A stretch of 64,000 bases of DNA from Nesterenkonia ebinurensis (lineage in GTDB: Bacteria > Actinomycetota > Actinomycetes > Actinomycetales > Micrococcaceae): assembly GCF_008711175.1 (NCBI RefSeq), contig NZ_VWNF01000032.1, positions 124,001-188,000 of the forward strand, written 5' to 3'. The first letter of the stretch is position 1. Every line of letters starts with the position of its first letter. Shown here piece after piece: positions 8,789 through 17,011 of the stretch. The translations under genes were made by a program, and so were the position numbers. Under the pieces are notes generated by a model. The model had not been told where the DNA came from and ran no database searches. It saw only the letters and a program-made list of their open reading frames with translations.

Positions 8789-8878
8789 GGCCGCATCGGG
8801 ATCCGAACCACCCGTGAACATGGGGTTGGTGTGCGGCCCGGGGAGGATCGTGACGGCCACAGCTCGTGATGCAGGGCC
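8789..8878 (-). promoter_or_regulatory. SAM riboswitch aptamer (SAM-I/IV-like) in the metQNI leader
   Basis: On the minus strand the ends pair as P1 (GGCC..GCATC with GATGCGGCC). The sequence after P1, CACGAGC, matches the actinobacterial SAM-box start. A second helix pairs GUGGCC with GGCCGC (one G-U wobble), and ACCAACCCC..GGGTGGT forms the conserved P3-like arm, followed by CGGATCCCGATG. Layout and position upstream of a methionine importer fit the SAM-I/SAM-IV family of actinobacteria. Expected action: SAM binding lowers metQNI expression. Identified by eye; a covariance search would settle the subclass. Confidence 0.7.
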
Positions 8879-9084
8879 TATCCTAGCGCCCAGCAGTGCA
8901 GAACTGTGTGAGCAACTGTCACAGAGTGTCACATTATGTTCATTGCCACACTGGGTTCTTCGGCCTCATGCATATCTACACCAAGTTTTCGCATATACAC
9001 CGGGATATAAGATGGTGTATTCACGAAAACCCCGTGTAGTTGTGACAGTGAACTGCGGTGACGCGCTGAGCCAGCGGGCCCGCT

Positions 9085-9852
9085 CTACTCCCCCAGCGGG
9101 TTGAGCACCCTGCGTAGGAAGTCCTGGGTGCGCGGGGCGGTGGGGGCGCCGATCACCTGCTCGGCAGCACCTTCTTCCACCACCTTGCCCTGGTCCATGA
9201 AGACCACTCGGTCAGCCACCTCGCGGGCGAAGCCCATCTCGTGGGTCACCACGATCATGGTCATCCCGGCCTGGGCGAGGTCACGCATAATGGCCAGCAC
9301 ATCACCCACCGTCTCAGGGTCCAGCGCTGAGGTGGGCTCGTCAAAGAGCATCAGGGAGGGCTTCATGGTCAGTGCCCGGGCAATGGCCACCCGCTGCTGC
9401 TGTCCGCCGGAGAGCTGGGCCGGGCGCCGGTCGGCCAGATCCTCCAACCCCACCAGCTGAAGCTGATGCAGCGCCTCGGTCTCTGCCTCGGCGCGATCTT
9501 GATTGAGCACCCGGCGCGGGGTGATGGTGCAGTTCTCCAGCACACTCAGGTGTGGGAACAGGTTGAACTGCTGGAACACCATGCCAATCTTGCGGCGCAT
9601 CGCATCCAAGTTCACATCTGGGTGGGTGACCTCGAACTCGCCCACCCGGATACGCCCGGAGTTCGGGTCCTCTAACCGGTTCACACAGCGCAGCAGAGTG
9701 GACTTTCCAGAGCCGGAGGCTCCGATCAGGCAGACCACCTCGCCAGGGTCCACGGTGACGCTGATGCCCTTGAGCACTTCGTTGTCGCCGTAGGACTTGC
9801 GCAGGTTCTCAATGACGACCCCCGCCGGGATCGCAGCAGTATCAGCGCTCAT
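9085..9852 (-). CDS. Polar amino-acid ABC transporter ATP-binding protein
   Basis: 255 residues of the GlnQ/HisP family: Walker [11 protein letters not shown]-loop MVFQQFNLF, signature LSGGQQQR, Walker [15 protein letters not shown], and [15 protein letters not shown] typical of polar amino-acid importers. It powers the permease encoded immediately upstream, whose stop overlaps this start by 4 bases. No substrate can be read from the ATPase. Last gene of the three-gene transporter operon (binding protein, permease, ATPase). Confidence 0.92.
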   Translation of the reverse strand: MSADTAAIPAGVVIENLRKSYGDNEVLKGISVTVDPGEVVCLIGASGSGKSTLLRCVNRLEDPNSGRIRVGEFEVTHPDVNLDAMRRKIGMVFQQFNLFPHLSVLENCTITPRRVLNQDRAEAETEALHQLQLVGLEDLADRRPAQLSGGQQQRVAIARALTMKPSLMLFDEPTSALDPETVGDVLAIMRDLAQAGMTMIVVTHEMGFAREVADRVVFMDQGKVVEEGAAEQVIGAPTAPRTQDFLRRVLNPLGE

Positions 9853-10694
9853 TTCACCCCTGCCGTGACCGGCGACTCAGTCGCCTTCTTCTTCGGCCGG
9901 CGCCGTGAGGACTTGCCGGGACTGCGCTCCTCCATACGCCGGGCCAACATCGACAGCGGCACGGTGATCAGCAGATAGCAGACCCCGGCCACCACCAGCG
10001 GAGTCATCCCGGCCCCGTACTGCAGGATGCCGTCGCGGCCGATCTTGGTCAGCTCCGCGGCGGATCCGGCCATACCCACCACAAAGATCAGTGAGGAGTC
10101 CTTGGTCAGCAGGATCGCCTCATTGGTCAGCGGCGGCAGCACAATCCGGAAGGCCTGCGGGATCTGGATGGTCACCATAGCCCGCCAGGCCGGCATGCCC
10201 AAGGCCCGGGCGGCCTCCATCTGGCCCTTCGGCACAGCTTGGAGACCGGCCCGGATGGTCTCGGCGATATAGGCAGAGCCCACAATCGCCAGCGCAGTCG
10301 AGGCGGTCTGCAGCGTGGACAGGTTCAGGTTGAACGCCAGCGAGGCACCGAACCCTAAGGCGATGAACACCAGGATCGCCGGAATCCCGCGGAAGAATTC
10401 GATGTAGACCGCCGCGACCCACCGGTAGACCGGGAAGCTGGCGATCCTCATCAGGGCCAGCAGCGTGCCGCCGATCAGTCCGAACAGGAACCCGAAGAAG
10501 GTGTAGCGGATGGTGTTCCACAGCCCCACAGTGATCACCTCGGGGAACATCCCCGAGATGTTCTCCAGGTCGAAGAAGCTGCTCTGGACCGCTCCCCAGT
10601 CAATGATGGCGATCAGGACCGCCACCACGGCTATGAAGATCCCGGCCTGCAGCCCCAGGGATAGCCGGGCCCGGTCACGGTTGGAGAGCGCCAT
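9849..10694 (-). CDS. Polar amino-acid ABC transporter permease
   Basis: 281 residues, HisM/GlnP type. A membrane segment near residues 15-30 and an extra periplasmic loop precede the conserved core ([31 protein letters not shown]). The EAA motif [15 protein letters not shown] is followed by [13 protein letters not shown]. The C-terminal tail is strongly basic ([11 protein letters not shown]) and probably cytoplasmic. It is the only permease in the operon, so it presumably works as a homodimer. It overlaps the ATPase gene by 4 bases and lies about 40 bases after the binding-protein gene. Confidence 0.92.
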   Translation of the reverse strand: MALSNRDRARLSLGLQAGIFIAVVAVLIAIIDWGAVQSSFFDLENISGMFPEVITVGLWNTIRYTFFGFLFGLIGGTLLALMRIASFPVYRWVAAVYIEFFRGIPAILVFIALGFGASLAFNLNLSTLQTASTALAIVGSAYIAETIRAGLQAVPKGQMEAARALGMPAWRAMVTIQIPQAFRIVLPPLTNEAILLTKDSSLIFVVGMAGSAAELTKIGRDGILQYGAGMTPLVVAGVCYLLITVPLSMLARRMEERSPGKSSRRRPKKKATESPVTAGVK

Positions 10695-10735
10695 CAGCGG
10701 TTCACCTTCTCTGCCTCAGACTTCAGGTGCGGGGC

Positions 10736-11647
10736 TCAGTCCTCGTCCTCGGCGTCGTCGTTCTCATCACCGGCATCCTCATCAGGGTCATCACCCTCAT
10801 CGGGGGTCTCGGAGTGGAACCAGGCCTCGCGGATCTCCTCCAGGGTGCCTTCGGAGTCCAGGGCTGCGAGCACCTCGTTGACCGCGTCGATGAGCTCCTG
10901 GTTGTCCAGGTGGGCGGCGATTCCCAGTTGCTCGCCGGTGTCGATCTCTTCGACGAACTCATAGGCGTCGTCGTCACCAGCCTGGTAACCGATGATCGAG
11001 ATATTGCCGATCAGGGCATCCACCTGGCCGGCCTCCACGCCCTGCAGCAGCAGTCCGGAGTCTTCATACTCAGTGACATCCAGGCCGAGCTCCTCGACAG
11101 CATAGGCGTGTCCGGTGGTGCCGTTCTGCACACCCACCGGAACTCCGTCGAGGTCCTCAGTCGAGGCGATGCCGGAGTCGGCGGTGGCCAGCAGGCCCAG
11201 GTTGTCGTCCAGATAAGGGTCGCTGAAGAGCATGTTTCCGGCACGCTCCTCGGTGATGGACATACCGGAAATCACCAGGTCGCAGTCGTTGGATTCCAGA
11301 GCGATGCCAGACTCCAGGCCCTCCCAGGAGGATTCGATGATCTCCAGGTCAAGATCCAGTGCACCTGCGATGGCAGCAGCGATGTCGATGTCGTAGCCGA
11401 CCACATTGCCGTCGGTGTCGTAGTACTCGAACGGTGGGTAGGGCACATCGGTGCAGACCTGCAGGACACCTTCTTCAAGGGTCTCCACCTCGGCGTCGAT
11501 CTCCACCTCGGCCTCTACCTCAGTCTCAGGCTCCGGCTCGTCGTTGTCGTCATCGTCGCCGCAGGCGGTCAGCACCAACGCGGCAGCGGAAGCTAGCGCC
11601 AGTGGCTTAAGCCAGGGCTTCTCGGTCAGCTCAGTCATGCTCGGCAT
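10736..11647 (-). CDS. Polar amino-acid binding lipoprotein with very acidic tail
   Basis: 303 residues from the ATG at 11647, preceded by GGGAG; another ATG at 11638 is possible. Lipobox LTAC places the lipidated Cys near residue 29. It belongs to the family-3 solute-binding proteins: VCTDVPYPPFEYYD, DIDIAAAIAGALDLDL, GLESGIALESNDCDLVISGM and VGVQNGTTGHAYA. Two very acidic stretches stand out, right after the lipid anchor (DDDDNDEPEPETEVEAEVE) and at the C-terminus (about 20 residues, almost all Asp/Glu). Such surfaces are typical of salt-adapted exported proteins. The bound amino acid is not evident. Confidence 0.9.
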   Translation of the reverse strand: MPSMTELTEKPWLKPLALASAAALVLTACGDDDDNDEPEPETEVEAEVEIDAEVETLEEGVLQVCTDVPYPPFEYYDTDGNVVGYDIDIAAAIAGALDLDLEIIESSWEGLESGIALESNDCDLVISGMSITEERAGNMLFSDPYLDDNLGLLATADSGIASTEDLDGVPVGVQNGTTGHAYAVEELGLDVTEYEDSGLLLQGVEAGQVDALIGNISIIGYQAGDDDAYEFVEEIDTGEQLGIAAHLDNQELIDAVNEVLAALDSEGTLEEIREAWFHSETPDEGDDPDEDAGDENDDAEDED

Positions 11648-11758
11648 AGTTCTCTCCCGGGTTTCATGGTGCGTGCCGGCCACTGGCGCGGACGGCTCAG
11701 ATGTGAATTCATGTCTGGTGATTATAGGCAGGCTGAATGTTTCAGGTAGATATCCGCC

Positions 11759-12277
11759 CTACGAGAGGGCGACGACGGCTTGGCACTTAGTGAGCACTTT
11801 GGACCGCTCATCACCGTCCACCAGTTCCACGGTGAGGTCGATCCGAGCGGTGCGGTTCTCTTCGTCCAGTTTGCCGACCTTTCCGGTGATCTCAAGTGTG
11901 GCGGTGGGAGCTTCGGGCGAGCCGTGGGCGGCATCGGGCACCGGCACCGGTTTGCTGAACCGGGTCTGGTAGTCGGTGACTTTGGCCGGGTCTCCAGCCC
12001 AGTGAGTGACCAGCCCCACGGCGGCACCCATGGTGAGCATACCGTGGGCGATCACGCCTTCGAGTCCGACTTCCTGAGCAAAGCGCTGGTTCCAGTGGAT
12101 GGGGTTGTGGTCCCCGCTGGCGGCGGCGTAGCGGATCAGGTCAGCGCGGGAGAGCTCAATGGTACGGGTCCCGATCACTTGGCCCTTGTGGAGCTGGTCC
12201 CAGCGGCGGGGGGACCCCGCTTGCCTCTCGGCTGGCTGCAGCGGCGCCGGCCTTCGCACCTGAAGATCATCGTTCAT
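11759..12277 (-). CDS. MaoC-family dehydratase (HadB-like)
   Basis: 172 residues. The hydratase-2 motif YAAASGDHNPIHWNQRFA followed by GLEGVIAHGML supplies the Asp and His used by hot-dog (R)-hydratases. Pairs with the upstream gene in the way HadB pairs with HadA, forming a (3R)-hydroxyacyl-thioester dehydratase of fatty-acid synthesis. The genes touch (TGATG, one base shared), so synthesis should be coupled. The N-terminal 28 residues are polar and probably disordered. Expected role: dehydration step in fatty-acid elongation; the substrate chain length is unknown. Confidence 0.85.
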   Translation of the reverse strand: MNDDLQVRRPAPLQPAERQAGSPRRWDQLHKGQVIGTRTIELSRADLIRYAAASGDHNPIHWNQRFAQEVGLEGVIAHGMLTMGAAVGLVTHWAGDPAKVTDYQTRFSKPVPVPDAAHGSPEAPTATLEITGKVGKLDEENRTARIDLTVELVDGDERSKVLTKCQAVVALS

Positions 12278-12735
12278 CAGCCTTCCTCCTCATCGTCGCC
12301 GCGGACCAGGAGGGTCGAGGTGACCGTGGCGCGCGGGGCGGCGTCGTGCTTTGTAGTGATCTCAGTGATGGTGGTGACCATGGCACCGGCTCCCATTACC
12401 CGGATGCGGTCCAGGGTGGTGGCCGCGGTCAGGGTCTCACCTGCGGTGATCGGGGCGTGGTGGGTGAAGCGTTCCTCGGCGTGGACCACGCGGGAGAAGT
12501 CGATGCCGGCCTCAGGATCGGTGACGGCGGCGGCCTCGGCGCGCTGGGCGATCACCACGGCGAAAGTGGGCGGGGCGATCAGGTCATGGTGGCCCAGCTG
12601 GGCTGCGGCCTCTTCGCTGTGGTGGGCGCGATGCTCGGCCTTCACCGCTGTGGCGAACTCGCGGATCTCCTCCCGGCCCACCTGGTACTCGATAGGCGGG
12701 TAGCTGTGGCCCTCCCTGGCGGTGTTGATGCTCAT
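12277..12735 (-). CDS. MaoC-like N-terminal (FAS1-type) dehydratase subunit, HadA-like
   Basis: 152 residues from the ATG at 12735 (MSINTAREGHSYPP); a longer reading to 12960 only covers antisense of the upstream gene. YPPIEYQVGREEIREFATAV, APPTFAVVIAQRAE and VVHAEERFTHHAPI are the usual landmarks of the FAS1-like dehydratase domain. It lacks the catalytic Asp/His pair, which its HadB-like partner carries. The start overlaps the stop of the upstream membrane-protein gene by 4 bases. The C-terminus is acidic. Confidence 0.85.
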   Translation of the reverse strand: MSINTAREGHSYPPIEYQVGREEIREFATAVKAEHRAHHSEEAAAQLGHHDLIAPPTFAVVIAQRAEAAAVTDPEAGIDFSRVVHAEERFTHHAPITAGETLTAATTLDRIRVMGAGAMVTTITEITTKHDAAPRATVTSTLLVRGDDEEEG

Positions 12736-12986
12736 CGTCCTTGGTTCTTTCTGTCGCGGAGGATCTGGGCAGCCTGGCGGCGGCGCAGCCCGATGCCGGT
12801 GAGATGGCTGAGGATTCCGGCACCGATCAGGCCGAGACCGGTGTTTCTGAGCACGGTGGAGTCTGTGAGGCTTGCTGCGATGACCGCGATGATGCCCAGG
12901 AAGGTGACTGCCATGCCGAGGATCAGCGCCGCCCGGTAGGCACGGGTTCCGGAGGTCCACGGGTCGAAGCTCGGCTGCTGATTCAT
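12732..12986 (-). CDS. Small membrane protein, two TM helices
   Basis: 84 residues: a polar N-terminus (MNQQPSFDPWTSGTRAYR), two hydrophobic helices (about 19-40 and 46-66) and a basic tail RRRQAAQILRDRKNQGR that should lie in the cytosol. The 4-base ATGA overlap with the HadA-like gene makes it the first gene of that operon. I do not recognise a family. Its position suggests a link to lipid synthesis, but that is inference from context only. Confidence 0.7.
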   Translation of the reverse strand: MNQQPSFDPWTSGTRAYRAALILGMAVTFLGIIAVIAASLTDSTVLRNTGLGLIGAGILSHLTGIGLRRRQAAQILRDRKNQGR

Positions 12987-13075
12987 AGCCTGTTCATCCT
13001 ACCGGCCGCAACATTGCGGCGGCTGCGCTCCTTACGTTTGCCTACACTGGGCAGAGGGGAAGCAGTCTCCATCGT

Positions 13076-13140
13076 TTTACCCGTTGTTTGTTTCACAAAC
13101 CTGCGATTTCACGTCGGAGATGAAACAACTGCCGGGTAAA
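13076..13140. promoter_or_regulatory. 20-nt imperfect inverted repeat before the YwaF-like gene
   Basis: Arms 13076-13095 and 13121-13140 pair as TTTACCCG/CGGGTAAA and TTGTTTCA/TGAAACAA with a 4x4 internal loop between them; the spacer is 25 bases. It lies 22 bases before the start at 13163 and inside the intergenic region shared with the divergent operon. It could be an operator dyad or a structured 5' leader. Confidence 0.5.
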
Positions 13141-13162
13141 TTGCCGAACAGGGGAAGAGGCC

Positions 13163-13888
13163 ATGCTCTTTGACGCGGTGCACTGCGCACTACTCGCGGC
13201 CACCTCAGTGCTGAGCGTGCTGGTGGTGTGGGCCACGCGCCGGGCCCGCGGCACCAATGCCCTGGACAAGTGGCTGCGATGCTCGGGCTGGGTGCTGCTG
13301 ATCTGCTCAGTGCTCTACACCGTCTGGCTGCTGCTGCCAGGGAACTGGCATGTGGCCGATTCGCTGCCGCTGCACTATTCGGATGTGCTGCGGTTCATCA
13401 CTGCCGTAGCGCTGATCTGGCGGCTGAAGTGGGCGGTGATGGTCTCCTACTTCTGGGGTCTGACACTGAACCCACAGGCGATGATCACCCCGCACCCGAC
13501 CATGCTGGTCGCGGAACCGGTGCAGTTCACCTTCTACTGGGGACTGCATATCGCAGTGTGGCTTGCCCCGCTGGCCCTGATCTGGGGGGCGGGGCACCGG
13601 CCGGACTGGAAGGGCTTCTGCCTGGCGTATCTGTGCGCATTCCTGTGGGCGATCTTCGTGATGCCGATCAACGCGCAGCTGGGCACCAACTACGGCTTCG
13701 TCAACCGTCCGCCGGACGGCGCCTCACTGATGGACTTCCTGGGCCCGTGGCCGGTGTATCTGGTGTGGATCGGGCTGATGATGGCCGCGCTCTGGGCTGC
13801 TATGACCTGGCCCTGGACCCGGCGTCGTTCTCGAAACTCTCAGGTCAGCAGCCGGAGAGTTTCGGGCTCCACGGTGACCTCAACCTGA
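13163..13888 (+). CDS. YwaF-like integral membrane protein (TIGR02206 family)
   Basis: 241 residues with six or seven hydrophobic segments. SLPLHYSDVLRF resembles the conserved LPLHxCD signature of the TIGR02206/YwaF family, and the following NPQAMITPHP, YWGLHIAVW and NYGFVNRPP stretches also fit. Function of the family is unknown. The start is supported by AGGGGAAGAGG upstream. The C-terminal tail is basic (RRRSRNSQVSSRRVSG). The last 49 bases overlap the 3' end of the convergent lipid-kinase gene. Confidence 0.8.
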   Translation: MLFDAVHCALLAATSVLSVLVVWATRRARGTNALDKWLRCSGWVLLICSVLYTVWLLLPGNWHVADSLPLHYSDVLRFITAVALIWRLKWAVMVSYFWGLTLNPQAMITPHPTMLVAEPVQFTFYWGLHIAVWLAPLALIWGAGHRPDWKGFCLAYLCAFLWAIFVMPINAQLGTNYGFVNRPPDGASLMDFLGPWPVYLVWIGLMMAALWAAMTWPWTRRRSRNSQVSSRRVSGSTVTST

Positions 13889-14817
13889 CATTCGCTGTCC
13901 GCCCCGGCCAGCAGTTCGTCACCATCGGCATAGACCGGCACTTGGGGAGGAACAGTGACGACGACGCCGCGGTGCTGTTCTGTCCGCAGCGGCTTGAGCA
14001 CCCGATGCAGCCTGATCATCAGCAGCGGGAACAGGGCCACCAGACCTGGGCGGGAGAGCGGCTGCACCCAGGAAAGGTCAAGTCTCCCGTCAGCGGGCTG
14101 GGCACCGGGCGCCAGTGGGATTCCACCGCCGATGAAGGGACCATTCTGCAGGCACACCAGTGCTGAGGGCTGCAGTTGAGCAGGCTGTCCGTCCACCGCG
14201 ATGTGGAAGTCTTTGGCCTGGAAACTGGGGATCACCTGCGTCAGTGCCACCAGGTATCGCATGGGGCCCGGCACCTTCTTGAGCTGATTAGCGCGCTGGT
14301 TCACCCGAGCGTCGAAGCCGATGTTCACCGCGTTGGCGGCCCAGCAGTGCTGTGAGGTGCCGTTGTGCTGAGTGATACGAACCCTGAGCGCATCAACCGC
14401 CTTGGTGGTCAGTTCCGGTTCGCTGAGCTGATGAAGCAGTCGCAACAAGTTCCTCATCGTGGGATGTCGAGGCACCCCGGCGCCGCGGGCGAAGTCGTTT
14501 CCGGTGCCGGTGGGCACCAGGCCCATGGGAATCTGCCGGCCGGCGACCAGCTGCACCCCTGTATGGACCATGCCGTCGCCGCCGAGAACGAGCACCGCGT
14601 CCACACCTGTTTTGACGGCTGTCTCTGCCTGCTCCAGCTGCTCCAGGTGATCGGCTGGGTTCGGCACGATCAGCTCCAGACCCTCACTGGCGAACTCAGC
14701 CAGGTGCTTTTGGATGCGTGCAGCTCGCCGTCCCTGTCCTGCCGTGGGGTTCAGCAGAACCAAGACTCTCCGGCTCTCACCCGATGAACCCCCGCCCAGA
14801 CTCTGCGCTGCTCCCAT
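13840..14817 (-). CDS. Diacylglycerol-kinase-family lipid kinase
   Basis: 325 residues from the ATG at 14817; an extension to 14898 is unlike the family. Nucleotide-binding landmarks of the DAGK catalytic fold: VLLNPTAGQGRRA, LVLGGDGMVH (family GGDGT; the Thr is Met here) and MGLVPTGTGNDFARG. A C-terminal beta domain ends in YADGDELLAG, the usual metal-site region. DgkB/YegS-type enzymes phosphorylate lipid alcohols such as diacylglycerol at the membrane; the substrate here is not determined. It overlaps the YwaF-like gene tail to tail. Confidence 0.87.
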   Translation of the reverse strand: MGAAQSLGGGSSGESRRVLVLLNPTAGQGRRAARIQKHLAEFASEGLELIVPNPADHLEQLEQAETAVKTGVDAVLVLGGDGMVHTGVQLVAGRQIPMGLVPTGTGNDFARGAGVPRHPTMRNLLRLLHQLSEPELTTKAVDALRVRITQHNGTSQHCWAANAVNIGFDARVNQRANQLKKVPGPMRYLVALTQVIPSFQAKDFHIAVDGQPAQLQPSALVCLQNGPFIGGGIPLAPGAQPADGRLDLSWVQPLSRPGLVALFPLLMIRLHRVLKPLRTEQHRGVVVTVPPQVPVYADGDELLAGADSECQVEVTVEPETLRLLT

Positions 14818-15124
14818 GCTCCATACTCTCTCAGACGCTGCCGGCCTCACGGAGCGGTGAGGAGATCCCGGAGCTTCGTCCGCTCGCCCTCCTCCCACTA
14901 GATGCCGACCTGATCGGCAGTGAGTTCCGCCTGGCGATCTGCTGTGAGCCCGTGCTGAGCAGTGCTGGCGACGGTCTTGACCGGCTCGGGGTAATCATCG
15001 GCCACGCTCCCGGGAGGGGAGCCCGGCACTACCAAGCAGAAAGGGGAAGTCTTCCTTACCGACTACGCCTGATGCGCTTGTACTCATCTGCCGCTTTTCG
15101 CGTGCTTCTCCATTTGAGTTATCG
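14818..15124. other. Intergenic stretch at the core/accessory boundary
   Basis: No supported gene. 15066-15120 resembles 54678-54735, sharing GCTTGTACTCATC, then CGCGT, then CTTCTCCATT in the same order. Each copy lies close to a tRNA-like repeat, although in a different arrangement. This marks the left boundary of the mosaic region. Confidence 0.5.
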
Positions 15125-15169
15125 GGTAGCGGTGGCGGGGCTCGATCCGGCGACCTCACGATTAGCGGA
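15125..15169 (-). repeat. tRNA-3'-half-like repeat, copy A
   Basis: On the minus strand reads as the 3' side of an anticodon arm (TAATCGTGAGG), a T arm with GATCGAGCC loop and the acceptor end CCACCGCTACC. The T-stem has lost one base compared with other copies. It directly follows the stop of the alpha/beta hydrolase gene at 15170. Confidence 0.7.
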
Positions 15170-16069
15170 TCAATTCATCGTGATTCGTTCGACCGTGCGG
15201 ATGAGGTCGGTCAGCCCAGGCTCTTCAATGGGGAAGTGGCCGCATTCGCGGAGCATGACCAGCTCTGCCGGAGCGGCAACCCGGCGGAGCCAGTTGACAC
15301 TGACCTCCACTGGGGTCCAAGCATCCATTGCCGGATGAACCAAAGTCACTGGGATGTGCATCTGCTCAGGCGGGGTATGGCGGTAGGTCATGTATGAGGC
15401 GAGAAACCCCAGGGGAACCCGCGCTCCTCCGCCCCGAGGGTCAGCGGCGCACATTGTGGAGAGCTCTGCGTTGCGGCTCATCTTCGACAGCGCTGCCACC
15501 CATGTCATGGGAATGCGGCGGCCGGCCGCCTGCGCAGGAAGCAGGTGCGTGAGTGGTCCGCCAAGCACGCCCAAGGGACCGAAGCGCGTCATGACGGAGC
15601 GAGTTCGGACATCTCGAGGGTCGAGTAGGCAGGTCGCCACGACTGCCGAAGCGCGACTGGTGCGGGCGGCGACCTCATAGGCCAGCATTCCGCCGATGCT
15701 GGCGCCGAGGAGCACCAGGGACCGACCGTCCTCCTCTGCGGCGAGAAAGTCACACAGCAGGTCTACCCAGTCGCTGTAACGCACAGCAGATGGGTCTGCT
15801 GAAACAGTGCCTCCGTAGAGGGGCATATCCACTGCCGCCAGCTCGGCCCGCTCCGGGGAGATCAGAGATGAGATAGGCCACAGAGCCGCCGAGTGCCCGC
15901 CAGCCCCGTGAATCAGGATCACCCGAGCCGGGGCCTCCGGGTTTCGCCGCCGCAGGACGTGGACGCGGTGGGTCCCCCATTCCCAGAAACTGCTCTCCGG
16001 TGCCGACACCTGGCCCTGACAGTCGCCCGGCAGGAACCGCGCATAGTCTTCAACACCCGGTGAGTCCAC
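15170..16069 (-). CDS. Alpha/beta hydrolase
   Basis: 299 residues. Oxyanion-loop motif LIHGAGGHSAALW, nucleophile elbow LLGASIGGM (Ser), acid region TLVHPAMDAWTP and catalytic His in RECGHFPIEEPG; all parts of the triad are present. No signal peptide, so it is cytosolic. Homologues include esterases, lipases and lactonases; the substrate cannot be read. The gene is alone and ends at tRNA-like repeat copy A, suggesting that it came in as a single cassette. Confidence 0.82.
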   Translation of the reverse strand: MDSPGVEDYARFLPGDCQGQVSAPESSFWEWGTHRVHVLRRRNPEAPARVILIHGAGGHSAALWPISSLISPERAELAAVDMPLYGGTVSADPSAVRYSDWVDLLCDFLAAEEDGRSLVLLGASIGGMLAYEVAARTSRASAVVATCLLDPRDVRTRSVMTRFGPLGVLGGPLTHLLPAQAAGRRIPMTWVAALSKMSRNAELSTMCAADPRGGGARVPLGFLASYMTYRHTPPEQMHIPVTLVHPAMDAWTPVEVSVNWLRRVAAPAELVMLRECGHFPIEEPGLTDLIRTVERITMN

Positions 16070-16106
16070 TCTTCCAGGCTACAGACACAGCAGAGGGAGC
16101 AGAACC

Positions 16107-16240
16107 CTAAGGATCGGCAGCTGACCCTGAATCCGCAAGCTGGTACTTCTCAGAGAATTGCAACCCTTTCAAAGGGCTGTTCAGCGCGGCACCCGAGCCG
16201 GGACCTGGTCCAGGAACCAGAGCTGGGTGAGATGACCCCG
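16107..16240 (-). pseudogene. Fragment of a DUF4143-type ATPase gene
   Basis: Minus-strand frames give HLTQLWFLDQVPARVP and, after a one-base shift, LNSPLKGLQFSEKYQLADSG. These match HLTQLWILDPIPAWLP and LNNPFKWLQFSEKHQLADPG in the intact ATPase at 27085-28344. Only about 45 residues of the C-terminal part remain, with a frameshift inside. A dead copy of a gene that is still whole 11 kb away. Confidence 0.75.
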
Positions 16241-16321
16241 AGGGCCTGGAGAACTTCACGCATCTGAGCAAGATTGCGTTCCAAAGGCAGTCTGTCACCA
16301 ATCGGCTGCTAACGTGAGTAC

Positions 16322-16699
16322 ATGCCTGAATCGTCAGTCCAGACGGTGCTAGACGCTTTGCTCACTGCGACGAACACACACGACTTCGACAACGTTGCTG
16401 AACTCTTGTCCGAGGACGTCATTTACTATTTTGGGGACGCCACCCTCGTGGGACGCGAAGCCGTCCGGCACTACTTCGAGCGCACCTGGGACACCATCCG
16501 TGATGAGCGGTACTGGGCTGAGGATATCCACTGGCCGGTTAACAGTGCCGACGCCGCGGTCGCTGTGTACCGATATCAGTGGCGCGGGACCATCGAAGGG
16601 CGACAGGCAGAAGGATCCGGCCGTGCAACCAACGCCTTCGTGCGCACCGCGGAGGGAGTCTGGCTGCTCGCACACGAACACCTCAGCGCCGCTGCCTGA
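16322..16699 (+). CDS. SnoaL/NTF2-like protein
   Basis: 125 residues starting MPESSVQTVLDALLTATNTHDFDNVAELL. The pattern of an N-terminal helix pair, VIYYFGDATLVGREAVRHYF and a C-terminal sheet ending VWLLAHEHLSAAA is typical of the cone-shaped NTF2/SnoaL fold. Members range from polyketide cyclases and isomerases to binding proteins without activity, so no reaction is assigned. A probable terminator follows (16708-16742). A broken copy of its 3' part lies at 24846-24935. Confidence 0.75.
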   Translation: MPESSVQTVLDALLTATNTHDFDNVAELLSEDVIYYFGDATLVGREAVRHYFERTWDTIRDERYWAEDIHWPVNSADAAVAVYRYQWRGTIEGRQAEGSGRATNAFVRTAEGVWLLAHEHLSAAA

Positions 16700-16707
16700 C
16701 CTCCTCG

Positions 16708-16742
16708 CCCGGAGCCTACTGTGGGGTACCGCCGGGTTTTTT
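16708..16742 (+). terminator. Intrinsic terminator after the NTF2-like gene
   Basis: Stem CCCGG/CCGGG (with further pairing possible inside the loop) followed by six T residues, 8 bases after the stop at 16699. Confidence 0.6.
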
Positions 16743-17011
16743 GTGTGATGCTGTTGGCAGCGGTGGCAGGGCTCTTCCTCCGTGCCTGCAGGGCGCGGAT
16801 TCCCATCGGCAAGGTGATTAGCACACCATTGACCTAGCTTGGTAACCTCCCAGGAACGGCATCCCGGCCTCTGATCAAGTGAATGTGGCCTTTCGAACAG
16901 TCAGCCAGGAACAGGGGGCTTGAGTGGATGCGAGCGTTGCTTCTTCGGCCTGGAAGCCTCAGCAGGTCCATCCGGGGCCCGAAGAACAAGGTTCGTTGAG
17001 GAGGAGCCCCC

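Noticed and set aside
8666-8932. Minus-strand 88-codon frame upstream of metQ
   Set aside because: It spans the SAM aptamer and hairpins; RNA structure explains the sequence better than a protein.
8915-9049. Inverted pair ACTGTCACA/TGTGACAGT in the metQ upstream region
   Set aside because: Arms are 117 bases apart and 9 bases long; could be chance, and no second dyad supports an operator.
15125-15169. Functional tRNA genes at the repeated tRNA-like sites
   Set aside because: Only the 3' half is present in each copy; no D arm or 5' acceptor strand can be found to pair with it.
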